A stretch of 64,000 nucleotides of DNA from Leguminivora glycinivorella (GCF_023078275.1 NC_062990.1:6091549-6155548), one strand, 5' to 3'. Shown: positions 51,991-62,860, numbered from the stretch's first letter. Numbers and translations are program-made. Notes: generated by a model not told the origin, from the letters alone.

Positions 51991-52982
51991 CTTTTATGAT
52001 GAATTGTGTTGATTGAAATAGCAAATTTATATCCCGTACCGTGTGAACTGACGGCAAAGAATTAAATATAATAAAATATCGTTATTTGCCGGGTGAAGAG
52101 TGATGGCTCGTTCGCGATTTATATCGCTCGATGCTAATTTTATTGAAATGTCTTGAAATTATTTTTTTGGATTCTTGGCAATATTTTTACAAAGCGTTTT
52201 TCTTTGTTGGATTTTATCGTGTTTTAATTTATTGGAGATAGAAATGACTAGAGTTTTCTTTAGATAAACTTCAAAGAGATTTGTTTTTATTTTTCATTTC
52301 TTTTCGTATTTTCAAGCGTGAGTAACTCAGACAATGCTAACTGAAATAAAAACTTTTAATTAGTAGGTACTTATTACATTATTTTATTATATTATTTACT
52401 GAAATCTTTACTAGCTTTAACTACCTATTCTTTTAATTTAATGCAAGCTTGTTTAAAAGAAAATTGTTCTTGACGTATTTCATTATTAAAAACCATAGTC
52501 CTTTTTGTACTGTTTTAAATTCAAGGAAAACTCGCCGTTGTGAATATTTTATCCTGCCTCGGAAATTCTAGAAAAACAATATTCTTGTCTAAAAACTTCT
52601 TAACATATTTTCTTATTAAACGTTTTCCATTGCCAGTAATATTTATTTTTCTCTATATTTTACTAAGATTTTTCCTACTTTAAAACCGTTTTGCCAGTTT
52701 TATTGTTAGCACAAAGAAAAATGCTCAAGGATCCCTAATCACCATCATTTCATCCCCCAACAACGTACCTTATAGATTTTCAATAACGAACTTAGCCGCC
52801 GTAAAAATGAAAAGTTAAACGGTAATATAATATGTAAAACAGGGGATTTCGGTGAAACAATTTAGCATGTTCTTTGGCGAGATTTATTCAAATTAGAGGA
52901 AGTTTTGACTGGAGTACACGCGGCGTCTGCGGATGGTGTGGTTGCAGCTTTAGCGGTTTAAAATAATACAAAACTATTCTTT
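51991..52982. other. Unassigned intron sequence
   Basis: AT-rich with no frames above background and no repeat ends recognised. Confidence 0.4.
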
Positions 52983-53528
52983 TTAGGGTTCCGTAGTCAA
53001 CTATAGGAACCCTTATAGTTTCGCCATGTCTGTCTGTCCGTCCGTCCGTCCGTCCGCGGATAATCTCAGTAACCGTTAGCACTAGAAAGCTGAAATTTGG
53101 TACCAATATGTATTTCAATCACGCCGACAAAGTGCAAAAATAAAAAATGGAAAAAAATGTTTTATTAGGGTACTCCCCCTACATGTAAAGTGGGGGCTGA
53201 TTTTTTTTTTCATTCCAACCCCAACGTGTGATATATTGTTGGATAGGTATTTAAAAATGAATAAGGGTTTACTAAGATGGTTTTTTGATAATATTAGTAT
53301 TTTCGGAAATAATCGCTCCTAAAGGCAAAAAAAATGCGTCCCCCCCCCCCTCTAACTTTTGAACCGTATGTTTAAAAAATATGAAAAAAATCACAAAAGT
53401 AGAACTTTATAAAGACTTTCTAGGAAAATTGTTTTCAACTTGATAGGTTCAGTAGTTTTTGAGAAAAATACGGAAAACTACGGAACCCTACACTGAGCGT
53501 GGCCCGACACGCTCTTGGCCGGTTTTTT
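52983..53528 (+). repeat. AGGGTTCCGTAGTCAACTAG repeat, copy 4
   Basis: Full layout with a very short (GTCC)n array (about 53036-53056). It ends CACGCTCTTGGCCGGTTTTT. Confidence 0.75.
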
Positions 53529-53591
53529 ACTGTAGACTATACAGTTCACCGACAGCCTAATCACTCTGTGGAACTATTCCTGGGACAGCTT

Positions 53592-53711
53592 GGGCCCATT
53601 TCTCGAAAGTTATTAGTCTCATAATATTAGTGTGTTGTCATGGCAACCCGTACGATTTGACAGTTCGTGGACTAATAATATTAGTCTAATATCATTCGAG
53701 AAATGGGGCCC
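53592..53711. mobile_element. Hairpin MITE with GGGCCCATTTCTCGAA ends
   Basis: GGGCCCATTTCTCGAAAGTT and TTCGAGAAATGGGGCCC are inverted ends, and ATAATATTAGT pairs inside. The middle carries GTCATGGCAACCCGTACGAT. Confidence 0.65.
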
Positions 53712-54529
53712 TTGAGACTCTCAGTTTGCCGATAAAAGTCGGTCAGTTATTTAACTTATTTAGCGCTATGACTTTTTGTTTTTAATTAGCAAGCTGATTA
53801 TATTCCGGCGAACTGATGTCAGTGGGTACCTTTAGGACTTGGTTACTTGTCTCGAAAATAAATATTATTAAAATTAAGACCATCAAATCAATAAATAGCG
53901 TCAGAGATTGTTATCGTTTGGAGGTGCGCTATTTTTTTATGTTTACTTTCGTTCTGCTCAGTATCATGTTTATTTTAGATATCTGATGAAAGTGATACAA
54001 CTCTTTATTTTAAAAATAGCCTCAAAATACGTTTAAAAATAGAATAAATTCATGATTTTTGTCGCTCACGCTGCCGCCTCACCCTTACCACAATTTGACA
54101 ATATGACGTTCAGCAATTTTCCCGCCATCACAGCTAATTCTATACCCTGATCCCCGGTATTAAGGACCAAATTGCCTCACCTCAAACGGCTCCAACTTTG
54201 TCAGTCCAACTGCCAGCGATTTCAATAATATTGGAGCTGCCAAAGCTCTCAAAAACATCGGAACATGCACTCTAAAGTCTTGACAATAGAGACGTATTTT
54301 GATATTTGTGATAAAGGCAGCTCCGATATTTTGATGGCGATGGTACAGCGATTTGAATAATATCAATGTACCAAGTTGGTCTAATAACAGTTTTATTGTT
54401 TGCCATCTTATTGGGATTAGATTTGGTTTTCGGCGATTTCTTTGGGAAGTGAATTTTTATGATGGCTTATTGAAAGTTTAGAGATTAAGAAAAGTTTTTT
54501 TTTTATTTGTTTTGTGACTGGTAAGTATT
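53712..54529. other. Unassigned intron sequence
   Basis: A weak inverted pair around GGAGCTGCC/GGCAGCTCC lies near 54232 and 54318. No gene. Confidence 0.35.
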
Positions 54530-54823
54530 ATCAAAGACATATAACTCCGTATAGACAGATAAAGTCTAAGAAAAAAACGTACCTCAGTACCATACAGAAA
54601 AAGGTACGGTGGCCTAGATGGCATTACACCTTTGGGGTACGCTCAGCTAGATGGCGCTAATATTAATATTTGACACTTTAACACATATCAAGCTAAGAAT
54701 ATGGGCCAAATTGTCAAAACAGGTTCAAAAGTTTTAAGCCTGTGTCAAGATATGGCAGGCTATGCACTGTGATTACACATTTTACTTCGACAGTAACTCT
54801 CTGTAATACTCGATCCTCTTTGG
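54530..54823 (+). repeat. CCAAAGACATA MITE-like repeat, copy 2
   Basis: It shares TAACTCCGTATAGACAGATA, AAGCTAAGAATATGGGCCAA and TGCACTGTGATTACACATTT with 30165-30438, and carries one extra segment near 54588-54625. Confidence 0.6.
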
Positions 54824-55206
54824 TATTATGGAAGGAAACAGAGGAATTTCTATATTGTGAAAACATTAATAATTGAAGCATTATATGTTTTGAGAGTTTG
54901 GATTATTAATATTTTGGAAATCAGTGTAAGTAACTTATTGCTTATGTTATATTTTTTCTGCAAATGGTCGAATATCTACTCTAACTTGAATCATAATCTT
55001 TTTTTTTTATTCATTACCTACGTGTTCTAAGGCATATTAAACGTTTGCAAAAAGTTTTAAAAGGAAATAAGTATTATTACAATCGAACATTATTGATTTT
55101 TTTTTTACATAAATTCTCAAATGCATCTTATGATATGACTGATTTAACTTACTCGCCGTATAATTATTTCTTGTCAAATAATTTGTGTTCCCTGCATTGA
55201 AATATG
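54824..55206. other. Unassigned 3' part of the U12 intron
   Basis: AT-rich, with no repeat recognised immediately upstream of the branch site. Confidence 0.4.
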
Positions 55207-55227
55207 AACCTTAACCCATTGCCATAA
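55207..55227 (+). promoter_or_regulatory. U12-type branch site and 3' splice site
   Basis: AACCTTAAC (55207-55215) matches the U12 branch consensus (TTCCTTAAC) at 7 of 9 bases. The branch A at 55214 lies 13 nt before the intron end, the short distance typical of U12 introns. The reading frame requires the exon to start at G55228, so the intron ends ATAA (AT-AA). Confidence 0.75.
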
Positions 55228-55324
55228 GTTTGAAAGCGTCGAGTCGGCGACGCGAGCGAAAGAGGCGCTGCACGGCTGCGACATATACTCCGGATGCTGC
55301 ACTCTCAAAATTGAATATGCCAAG
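55228..55324 (+). CDS. sm: hnRNP-L/smooth exon, second half of the RRM
   Basis: The 97-bp exon completes the glutamate begun at 38734-38735 and encodes FESVESATRAKEALHG then CDIYSGCCTLKIEYAK. DIYSGCCTLKIEYAK is highly characteristic of hnRNP-L/smooth. With 38650-38735 it aligns residue for residue, without gaps, to that RRM. It ends at AAG before GTATGT, an ordinary U2 donor, in phase 0. GC-rich codons stand out from the AT-rich flanks. I did not find the next exon up to 64000. A 63-codon frame over this exon in another frame is not real. Confidence 0.92.
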
Positions 55325-55408
55325 GTATGTACTAATTTTTAACCTGATTAAGACTTGTATTTTACTATTTTATATATTATATGTTAAACATATTATGTTA
55401 AACTGGGG

Positions 55409-55544
55409 CACTTACGTGTAAAAAGTCAAAAACGCTTGACATGTCTGCGTCGGGATAACATCAGCATCGCTCGAGCTCAATGAAAATGCTCCTCGTTACG
55501 CAGCGAAACATGTCGAGCGTTTTTCGAATTTTTACACGTGAGTG
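55409..55544. repeat. Hairpin repeat with TTACACGTGAGTG ends
   Basis: CACTTACGTGTAAAAAGTC and TTCGAATTTTTACACGTGAG are inverted arms; AAACGCTTGACATGT pairs with ACATGTCGAGCGTTT. Compact palindromic element 85 bp after the exon. Confidence 0.6.
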
Positions 55545-55974
55545 ACACGGTTTGCATGTTTAATATGTCAGTGTCTTCCGGTAGTTTTGGTATTTATATG
55601 TGACTTACATTTAGGTACAGTGATTATGCTATCAGACGGTCGGACTACCACCTAAAATCTGAGACCAGTCAGTTTTTGGCAATTTTATGATTACGTACAT
55701 TTTTGCCCGAAAACCGAAGGAGCTTTTGTATCTTACGGGATGTAGTCATGTTTCTACATATACACATCGTTAGCGCGTTTTATTTCGGAGGTGGCGCCAT
55801 CTCTTAACAAATTCGTGTACTACAACGTTGAAATTAAAATAAAATGCGAATCTGAAATTGATATTTATGACCTTTGTTACTTACTTCTACACAATGTTCC
55901 CTCGCATTTTAAATTTATTCATAGAATCTAATTTAACAAAAGAGCAAGTAGCTTGTGTTATATTGAATTTTATC
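55545..55974. other. Unassigned intron sequence
   Basis: No coding region or repeat boundary recognised. Confidence 0.35.
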
Positions 55975-57180
55975 ATCATCATCATATCAGCCCTAGCACG
56001 TCCACTGCTGAATAGGGCTTCCAAAATTACGGATATGTCAATTACGTAATTGATTACGGAATTTTCATTTTTTATTACGTAATTACGTAATTCCGTAATC
56101 GACCATGTATTTAAAATAAAACGACAATTTCAATCAAATTTATAACCTAAAGACATAGTTATTGATGTATATTTATAGATAATAATAGGATAAATATTCA
56201 GATTTCATTAAGAGGCACAAAGATGAGTATGGAGTAGTACTCGATACTGGTCTCTTCTGCCTTTTCGCAGAACTATCTTTGGCCGAATTTCATTTGCCAA
56301 CCAACATTTCGCCGACGTTTCACTTTGACAACTAACAATTAGCAACTTTTTGTTTAACAACTTTTCAATTGGTAGAATTATTGTAAAGCAGATTATTATA
56401 ACGCCTCTAAAATTTTTGGGAGACTTATCAATCTTATCATTTGTCATATATTTCACTTGGTCAAACAACTCTTCGGCCAATAACTTCTCTTTGATGCTAA
56501 AGTTCCTTTTTCATACATTAGGCAAGTTCGAAATAAGTAAAAGGAACATACACATACATACCTACATATTTTTGTTGGAAATAAAAAATAAAAATGCCTA
56601 AAATGTTGTAACAGGTAAGTATAGCAACAGAAATCTCATTTGGGACAGAGCCAAGATAGGTGCGACGACGAGCGAAGTGAGGAAGCGTGTTAGGTTGACC
56701 GTGAGCTAACCGAAACCAACTTTTAGAACCGTAGTACTATATTAATAAGAGAATATAAGTATTTAATACTTACATGGCAATTGAAATTTATTTTACCGAG
56801 GATTATTCTCAATAAAGTTAATCATGACGCTAAAATAACAACACCGTACACATTTTAAACTACATAAACTCTTGATGTTTATTCTATTTATGTGTTACCA
56901 GCTATAAACACCTAAATGCGTTCATATAAAAAGTAAAATTTTGTGTGATTTAGAGCTAAAATATCACACATATCTGATCCAATTACTATATTGTTCATAA
57001 TTCCGTAATTACGTAATTGATTCTTTCAATTACGTTATTCTAAAAAGTTCAATAGCTATCCGTAATTACGTTATTGCGTAATTACGTAATTACGGAATGG
57101 AAGCCCTACTGCTGAACATAGGCCTCCCCTTTGGACCTCCATATATACCGGTTGGAAGCGACCTGCATCCAGCGTCTGGC
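55975..57180 (-). pseudogene. RTE-type LINE 3' end, interrupted by a hAT element
   Basis: Outside the insertion, the minus strand encodes RRWMQVASNRYIWRSKGEAY and a VQQW end, then a (GAT)n-type tail (plus strand ATCATCATCATCATATCAGC). This is the end of an RTE ORF. It is split at 56012/57109 by the 56013-57108 element. Confidence 0.6.
56013..57108. mobile_element. hAT-type non-autonomous element (1096 bp)
   Basis: It begins TAGGGCTTCCA and ends TGGAAGCCCTA, with CTGCTGAA duplicated at 56005-56012 and 57109-57116. Subterminal CCGTAATTACGTAATT units repeat several times at both ends, likely transposase-binding sites. The interior has no transposase; short frames there are unremarkable. Its host, an RTE tail, is older. 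Confidence 0.8.
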
Positions 57181-57286
57181 TAAGGGCTCAAAAATAAAAC
57201 ATGGTGTATTTCACCTATCCGATCCATATACTCGTAGTACCTAGAGCAAATTTTTGACGTATCTGAAAATTCATATAAAACCCAGT

Positions 57287-58088
57287 GTACAGTCGAGTTC
57301 ATAAATGGGCCATTTTTTCAAAGTTGTTGTCCCGTATTTTTTATGAGTACGCACAAGTATTACATATTTTTTTGTCTTAATTTTAAATCGATTAAAACTT
57401 AGTCGAATAGCAGATTTCAAAACGGGACAAACCTGAAACGGAACGCTTTTATCAAAGCGAGCAACACTAAAGCTCAGTGTTACCACACACACTTCTTCTT
57501 AAAACGACACAACCGCCGCTAGCTCGCTCCTCGGAAGCTTGAGCTTATAATTTTATTAATACAAGATATATCCAGCCACTCATCACAAGAGAATTTCTAC
57601 GTGCCACACAGCCTGTGGACCTAGTCTAAAATATCGAAGGATTGGGGGCCCCTATTGAGAACCACACCAGGTGAGTCCTATTATATTTGAAGTCTGCTTG
57701 ATTTTTTACACAGTTGTCCACCCACTTTTTTTGTAACATGGGTATTTTTTACGCAATTAATACTCAGAATCGCGAGCTCTTTCGATCCTGGTAGCAGAAA
57801 AAAAATGTCCCAAGATTTCCATACATTTTTTCGAACCTTCCATTCCGTTACCGCCATACAAAATGTATGAAAAAATGGGACAGGAATTGGAAAAAACCTT
57901 GGGACACTTTTTTTCTCCTATTGGTATTGAAAGAGCACGCGATTCTGAAACCACATGAACATTTCCAAATCCAAAAAAAGTGGGGTGGACAACTTTGAAA
58001 AAAGTTAAAAGTTATGTGTACATTTTATCACCTTCTTGCATCGAGTTAAGGTGAAGAAATGTACACATATTTATGAACTCGACTGTAC
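57287..58088. repeat. 802-bp element with GTACAGTCGAGTTCATAAAT ends
   Basis: GTACAGTCGAGTTCATAAAT (57287-57306) and its exact complement (58069-58088) bound the segment. It encloses the hairpin at 57705-58007. No target duplication could be fixed. Confidence 0.6.
57705..58007. mobile_element. Hairpin MITE, GTTGTCCACCCCAC family, copy 1
   Basis: AGTTGTCCACCCACTTTTTT and AAAAAAAGTGGGGTGGACAA are inverted ends. AATCGCGAGCTCTTTC and GAAAGAGCACGCGATT also pair, as do the CATACATTTTTTC/GAAAAAATGGGAC segments. A related copy is at 60862-61275. Confidence 0.65.
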
Positions 58089-59367
58089 GTTAAATTGGTC
58101 TTTTAGGTACCTATTTAACAGCAGTTTATCGATTGCACTTATATCCAAAAAATCTTTGACCAACCCCTCGATATCTTCTCCGTTCAAAATACACTGTAAC
58201 CCCCTTACAATACGGTATTACTTCATAGCACACGTTTGACCCTTACTTAAGGGTAACAAGACACTGTGTAAAGAAAGCCAAAGGCTTCACTTAGTGACGG
58301 ATGGACAGACAAACACTTTATCGTATTTATTACATTATACAACGGATAGGTGTACTGATATGGGCGTATTGTGTTACGAAGTTAATATTGTGTAACAACA
58401 TTTTTCGTAATTTTATGAACCAATTCGAAAAATGTTTTTAAGAGATCGCTGCGGTATGATATCGATATCTTACTGTGAAATGTGTCATTTTTAACCAAGA
58501 ACGTCACCATAGACATCATGGATAGATCAGTATTGTCTTTTTTTTTTACTGTTTTTCATATCTGGTTCTTTTTTTCTACTTGGAATCGTAGAGCTCGTGA
58601 TTCTGAGTGTAAACGAAAAGTCTCAACCCATTTAAAAAAAATGTCTGGTATCATCTACTTTCATTTACTGGCGCCCTCGTTAGAGAGACCGTGTTTTCTT
58701 ATAAACCAATTAACGTTTGTATGTCAATTTTGTTCCTGCTGATTTTCCTAAATTTTTGGTGTCTACAATTTTTTGTTTATGAAATAAAAGCCAAAATAAG
58801 CTAAATAAAATAACCAGACTAGCAGCGCTCCATTCCTAGACAAAATTCTATTTCCGCAAAACGAACGTAAATAAATAAAGAACGGCATCCGTCCCAACGT
58901 CCACTCACCGTGACGTCTCGCGTCCAAATAACAGAAACGTTCTAAATTCAAACGATTTTTTTTAAACGAGGCAGCATCCGTGTACTGCCGCAACGTTTCA
59001 CGCTGCGCGATTCGAAAACAAAAAACGATCAAATGGAATAGATTTGAAATGTGTTCTTGAAGAGGTGAGGTCTAATTTTGAATGCATTTTGTAATGCGGG
59101 TTGAAAAAAAATTGAAATGACATAATGTGTACTGTGGGTAGTTTGAAAATTGTCACTTTGCTGGACTAATTGGGTGGATTTTCAGAATAAACTGCATTTA
59201 GATCGTGGTCGAAATTAGCTGTGAATTTTTGAATATTGTCAGGATATTTTGGTTGTGATTACGGGGAATTGATCAATTATGTTTTAGTATGTATACATTT
59301 TTACATGTGTACAAAATAAATGATGAAAGTAATACTGTTCGACGACTGATACGGTTACGCTATTGTA
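58089..59367. other. Mostly unassigned
   Basis: A fragment related to the hairpin family above occurs near 58550-58640 (GAATCGTAGAGCTCGTGATTC). Frames of 60-90 codons are background. No gene seen. Confidence 0.35.
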
Positions 59368-59645
59368 GTTTTTAACCGCCGACGCAAAAACGACGGGGTG
59401 TTATAAGTTTGACGTGTCTGTCTGTGTGTGTGTCTGTCTGTCTGTCTGCCTGTTTGTCTGTCTGTCTGTCTGTGTGTGTGTCTGTCTGTGGCATCGTAGC
59501 TCCCGAACGGATGAACCGATTTAGATTTAGTTTTTTTTTGTTTGAAAGCTGAGTTAGTCAGGAGTGTTCTTAGCGTTTCATGAAAATCGGACCACTCTGT
59601 CGCGGTCGGGGGTTTTTTCAAAATTTTAATTTTGTGGTTAGGTTA
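59368..59645 (+). repeat. AACCCCCGACG repeat family, copy 5
   Basis: TTTAACCGCCGACGCAAAAA, a long (GTCT)n/(GT)n array near 59417-59490, CTCCCGAACGGATGAACCG, and TTTTGTGGTTAGGTTA at the end. Confidence 0.65.
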
Positions 59646-59832
59646 TATACCTATATTTTATATACTACCTTTAAACCTTCAAGAAAAGACCACACTCTCA
59701 TCTTAAAGGCCATGAACAAACTTGCAACTGTCTTATAGTATAAATCTCTATAATTTACGATGGTCATTGCTTACCAGCAGATGACTCGATTACCTATTAA
59801 AAACAAAATAAAACTTATATAAGTCTCAGAAT

Positions 59833-60089
59833 AAATAAAATAAATAAATATTGGGGGACACCTTACACAGATCAACCTAGCCCCAAACTAAGCAAAGCTT
59901 GTACTATGGGTGCTAGGCGACGATATACTTACTTATATAGATAAATACATACGTATTTATATAGAAAACATCCATGACAGGAACAAATATCTGTGTTCAT
60001 CACACAAATAAATGCCCTTACCGGGATTCGAAACCGGGACCTCGGATCAGCAGGCAGGGTCACAACGCGCTAGGCCAGACCGGTCGTCT
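59833..60089 (-). mobile_element. tRNA-headed SINE, full length, reversed
   Basis: From (TAAA)n at the left to CAGACCGGTCGTC at the right it is the reverse of the SINE at 21576. The B-box region CCGGGATTCGAAACCGG and the A-box side GCGCTAGGCCAGACC are visible. Confidence 0.75.
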
Positions 60090-60628
60090 AGTCTATTCTA
60101 GAAGTTGTCGTCTAGTCTAAGTCTTTCTATACTATTTTTGTTTTCGCAGATATTCATAGCCAATTCACCTATTCAGGTTATATTTTACCCTCATTTATCT
60201 GACGGATAAAAATAGTGTTTAACTTGGACAATGTCCTCGAAAAGGAAGAGCTTCAAATTAAACACCCAGTTTAATGATAAACAGAAGTATGTTTAATTCC
60301 ACACAAATCACACCGAACACAAAATAACTCAAATATCATAACAAAACTACAATGCACTACCGTTCGCTAGTTTCCAGAAGGAAAAGCGACATCTCTCGGG
60401 AAATTGAGTAAACACGTAGGTAAGCGTTTTAATACAAAATAAATAGCCTCCATCTAATATGCTACGAATGCTACGGCGTAGGCGTCTACGCGCCTATTTC
60501 GTAGCGTCGCTACCAAAAAATATTCGTAGAACTATAGGCACTAACTTTAAGTTTTTATCTAGGTGTAGGAAACTGACACCTTATAGAAATATAGGAAAAA
60601 CTTCGAGAGTTGTCATCATTGTGCCTTT
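60090..60628. other. Unassigned sequence
   Basis: Contains a weak relative of the 5985 repeat (TTCGCTAGTTTCCAGAAGG, GACATCTCTCGGG). No gene. Confidence 0.35.
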
Positions 60629-60668
60629 AAGACACCAACCGCAAAAGACAGTTTGCGGTTGGTGTCTT
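60629..60668. repeat. Perfect 17-bp hairpin with 6-nt loop
   Basis: AAGACACCAACCGCAAA (60629-60645) and TTTGCGGTTGGTGTCTT (60652-60668) are exact inverted copies around AGACAG. Too short for a MITE on its own; possibly a relic or a structured RNA. Confidence 0.6.
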
Positions 60669-60689
60669 CCTCTATCATACCATGTCATA

Positions 60690-60845
60690 CTCCATCTTCA
60701 TCGCTCGTCATCTCATCCTTAACTTGTTTTCATTTCATATCATCTCTCACACGTCCTATCCTTTCCTCGGTTTTCACATTCATTTGTGATACCTTTCTCG
60801 CCACATGACTTTCAGTCCTGCTCATTACATGCCCGTCCATGCTAG
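60690..60845 (-). pseudogene. LINE ORF2 fragment
   Basis: The minus strand encodes SMDGHVMSRTESHVARKVSQ then MNVKTEERIGR. The GHVMSR...HVARKV pattern matches the region before the end of RTE-like proteins. Short and degraded. Confidence 0.45.
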
Positions 60846-60861
60846 GCGCTATATAAGGGCC

Positions 60862-61275
60862 ATTTTCTTTTTCAAAGTTGTCCACCCCACGTTTTTTGGA
60901 TTTGGAAATTTTTAAGTGATTTCCACTTAAAATCGCGAGCTCTTTTAAGTAATTCTAATAGGAGATAAAAAGGTCCCAAGGTTTTCTTCCCATTCCGTTA
61001 CCATTTTTTCATATATTATGTTTGGCAGTAACGGAATGGAAGGTAAGTAAGTAGATATTCTTTATTGCACCACAAAGATTTACAAATAGCAGAATTAAAT
61101 CAAACATATAGGTAGCAACAGGCGGTCTTATCGGTTTTATTATTAAGGTTTGAAAAGTGTATGGAAATCTTGACATTTTTTTTCTCTGGACCTCGCGGGT
61201 ATGAATCGCGTAAAAAATACCCATGTTACAAAAAAACCGGGCTGGACAACTTTAAAAAAAAATGGCCCAGTATCA
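60862..61275. mobile_element. Hairpin MITE, GTTGTCCACCCCAC family, copy 2, interrupted
   Basis: AAAGTTGTCCACCCCACGTT and CCGGGCTGGACAACTTTAAA are inverted ends, and AATCGCGAGCTCTTTT pairs with ATGAATCGCGTAAAA more loosely. A reversed LINE tail (TTCTTTATTGCACCACAAAG, about 61045-61150) interrupts it. Confidence 0.55.
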
Positions 61276-61799
61276 TTTTATGATATTCAATACTAATTTG
61301 AGATACTTTGCTCTTGAACAAAACATATTTAGACAGACCACAGGGCAAAATTGGTCTCATCAATTTTTGTCGGCAAGACAAATTATTTGCATTCAGTTAT
61401 ATTGTTATATTTTTTTGGGAATTAACATGTTAATAGAAAAATTATTTAACTTGATTAACATGATACAGTTTTTGAATAGGTGTTTGATTCGGTGCTTACA
61501 AAAGTTTTTAATGATTTTCTTTATACCTTACTTACAACATTTTTTTCCTTTTTCCCTTCACAAAAAGCTCCCTTGTCACAGCTTCCGTGACTTGTAAGCA
61601 CAATTTTCGGGACTTTCGCCTTTTAAAAGCTTTTTCAACTAAACGGAGCATTTTTCGCGACTAAAGGTGACAATGGGTGTCACGGTGTGTTGCATCAATC
61701 ACGTTTTTTTTAATGGTTTTTGTGCTTAAATACCAGGAAAATGGATTTTAAATGAGTACTTAATACTGATAAAATTTGACGTGTTGTTGCATTATTAGT
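61276..61799. other. Unassigned sequence with a 111-codon frame
   Basis: The frame at 61262-61597 is rich in F, L and I, as AT-rich sequence gives by chance, and has no domain signal. I do not call a gene. Confidence 0.3.
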
Positions 61800-61920
61800 G
61801 TATGTATGTATGTATAAGCTTTATTGTACATAAAGGAAACAAAAGAGACACAGTTACAGAGTCAGTAATATACAATGTAGGCGGACTTATCCCTTAATGG
61901 GATCTCTTCCAGTCAACCTT
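61800..61920 (-). repeat. LINE 3' tail (reversed)
   Basis: (TGTA)n, AGCTTTATTGTACATAAAGG, AAAGAGACACAGTTACAGAG and CTTATCCCTTAATGGGATCT. Close relative of 48270-48362. Confidence 0.5.
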
Positions 61921-61924
61921 AGTA

Positions 61925-62300
61925 GATATTCCAGTGTAGATATTCGAGTAGCACAGACAGCCATGGAGCGTGCCATGCTCGGAATCAAGATGCAAGATCG
62001 AGTGAGGAATACCGAGATCCGTCGTCGCACCATTGGCGCAAGACGTGGGTTTAGTTATTACCAAACTAAAGTGGAGTTGGGCGGGACATGTTGCTAGGCA
62101 GAGTGATGGCAGGTGGACTAAAATGTCAACGGAGTGGTGGCCGCTTACGAATGTAAGGAATGCCTGGCATCCGTTGGGTCGTTGGGTCGGTGACATCCGG
62201 AAAATAGCGGGTCACAACTGGATGAGACTAGCCCAGGACCGGGAAAAGTGGCGTACTAGAAGAGAGGCCTATGCTCAGCAGTGGGCGATAAAAGGCTGAT
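61925..62300 (+). pseudogene. RTE-type LINE ORF C-terminus, frameshifted
   Basis: The first part encodes AMERAMLGIKMQDRVRNTEI; after a shift near 62035 the second encodes KLKWSWAGHVARQSDGRWTK and later GHNWMRLAQDREKWRTRREA with a YAQQW end. This order (MLGI..DR.RN, LKW.WAGH.AR, W.R.AQDR..W) is the canonical RTE C-terminal region. RT and endonuclease domains are lost. Confidence 0.75.
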
Positions 62301-62302
62301 AT

Positions 62303-62397
62303 CAAATCAAGAGTGAACAGGCATCTTCTGGGCGAGCTCACTCCATCGTAGGCCACGTCTTTGCCTTTGGCTAGTCTGTGGCCAAGAGTAAGCCCAT
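62303..62397 (+). repeat. Jockey-type LINE terminus
   Basis: It encodes IKSRVNRHLLGELTPS and a stop, then CCACGTCTTTGCCTTTGGCT and CCAAGAGTAAGCCCAT. It is fused directly to the RTE tail and resumes after the hAT insertion as AGCCCATTTATTATT. Relatives at 6205 (reversed) and 44410. Confidence 0.55.
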
Positions 62398-62860
62398 TAG
62401 GGTGGTCCGCATTTGTATGGAAGTAAAATAAATATGACTAATCCTTTCTCCACATGGTTCCCTTTGTTCTATTATGAATTAGTAGTTTATGTACCAAATT
62501 TTAACCCATTTGCTCATTATTTACAGGTCGCACAAGATACATTTAAAATTGGATATCTCCTATAATAAAATAAAAACCGAAATAATTAAAACATTGCAAA
62601 CTGCCCGGTTCATGTTTTATTTAGCTCTAATGAAATAGGGAAAAATATAATTAAACCATTAAAATACCTCCATGTAAGATTTTTTCTTTAGTCAAGTTCA
62701 TTTCATACATTTCAGTATGGCATTATTGCTTTATTTTGAGCGACCTCTAAATAAAGTCTGATTGTTCTCAAAATTGGTTGACATGATTTTAATAAGTTTT
62801 CGTGTAGAAATAACCATGTGGAGCTCAAACAATAAAAAAAAATTTTTTTGGACCACCCTA
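62398..62860. mobile_element. hAT-type MITE (463 bp)
   Basis: TAGGGTGGTCC and GGACCACCCTA are perfect inverted ends. AAGCCCAT is duplicated at 62390-62397 and 62861-62868, an 8-bp hAT-type target. It is inserted in the LINE terminus. No coding. Confidence 0.8.

Noticed and set aside
55230..55421. 63-codon frame over the second host exon
   Set aside because: It is out of frame with the hnRNP-L coding sequence, runs through the GTATGT donor and has no similarity.
61262..61597. 111-codon membrane-like protein
   Set aside because: F/L/I richness follows from AT-rich sequence, the start lies in a MITE end, and no homology is apparent.
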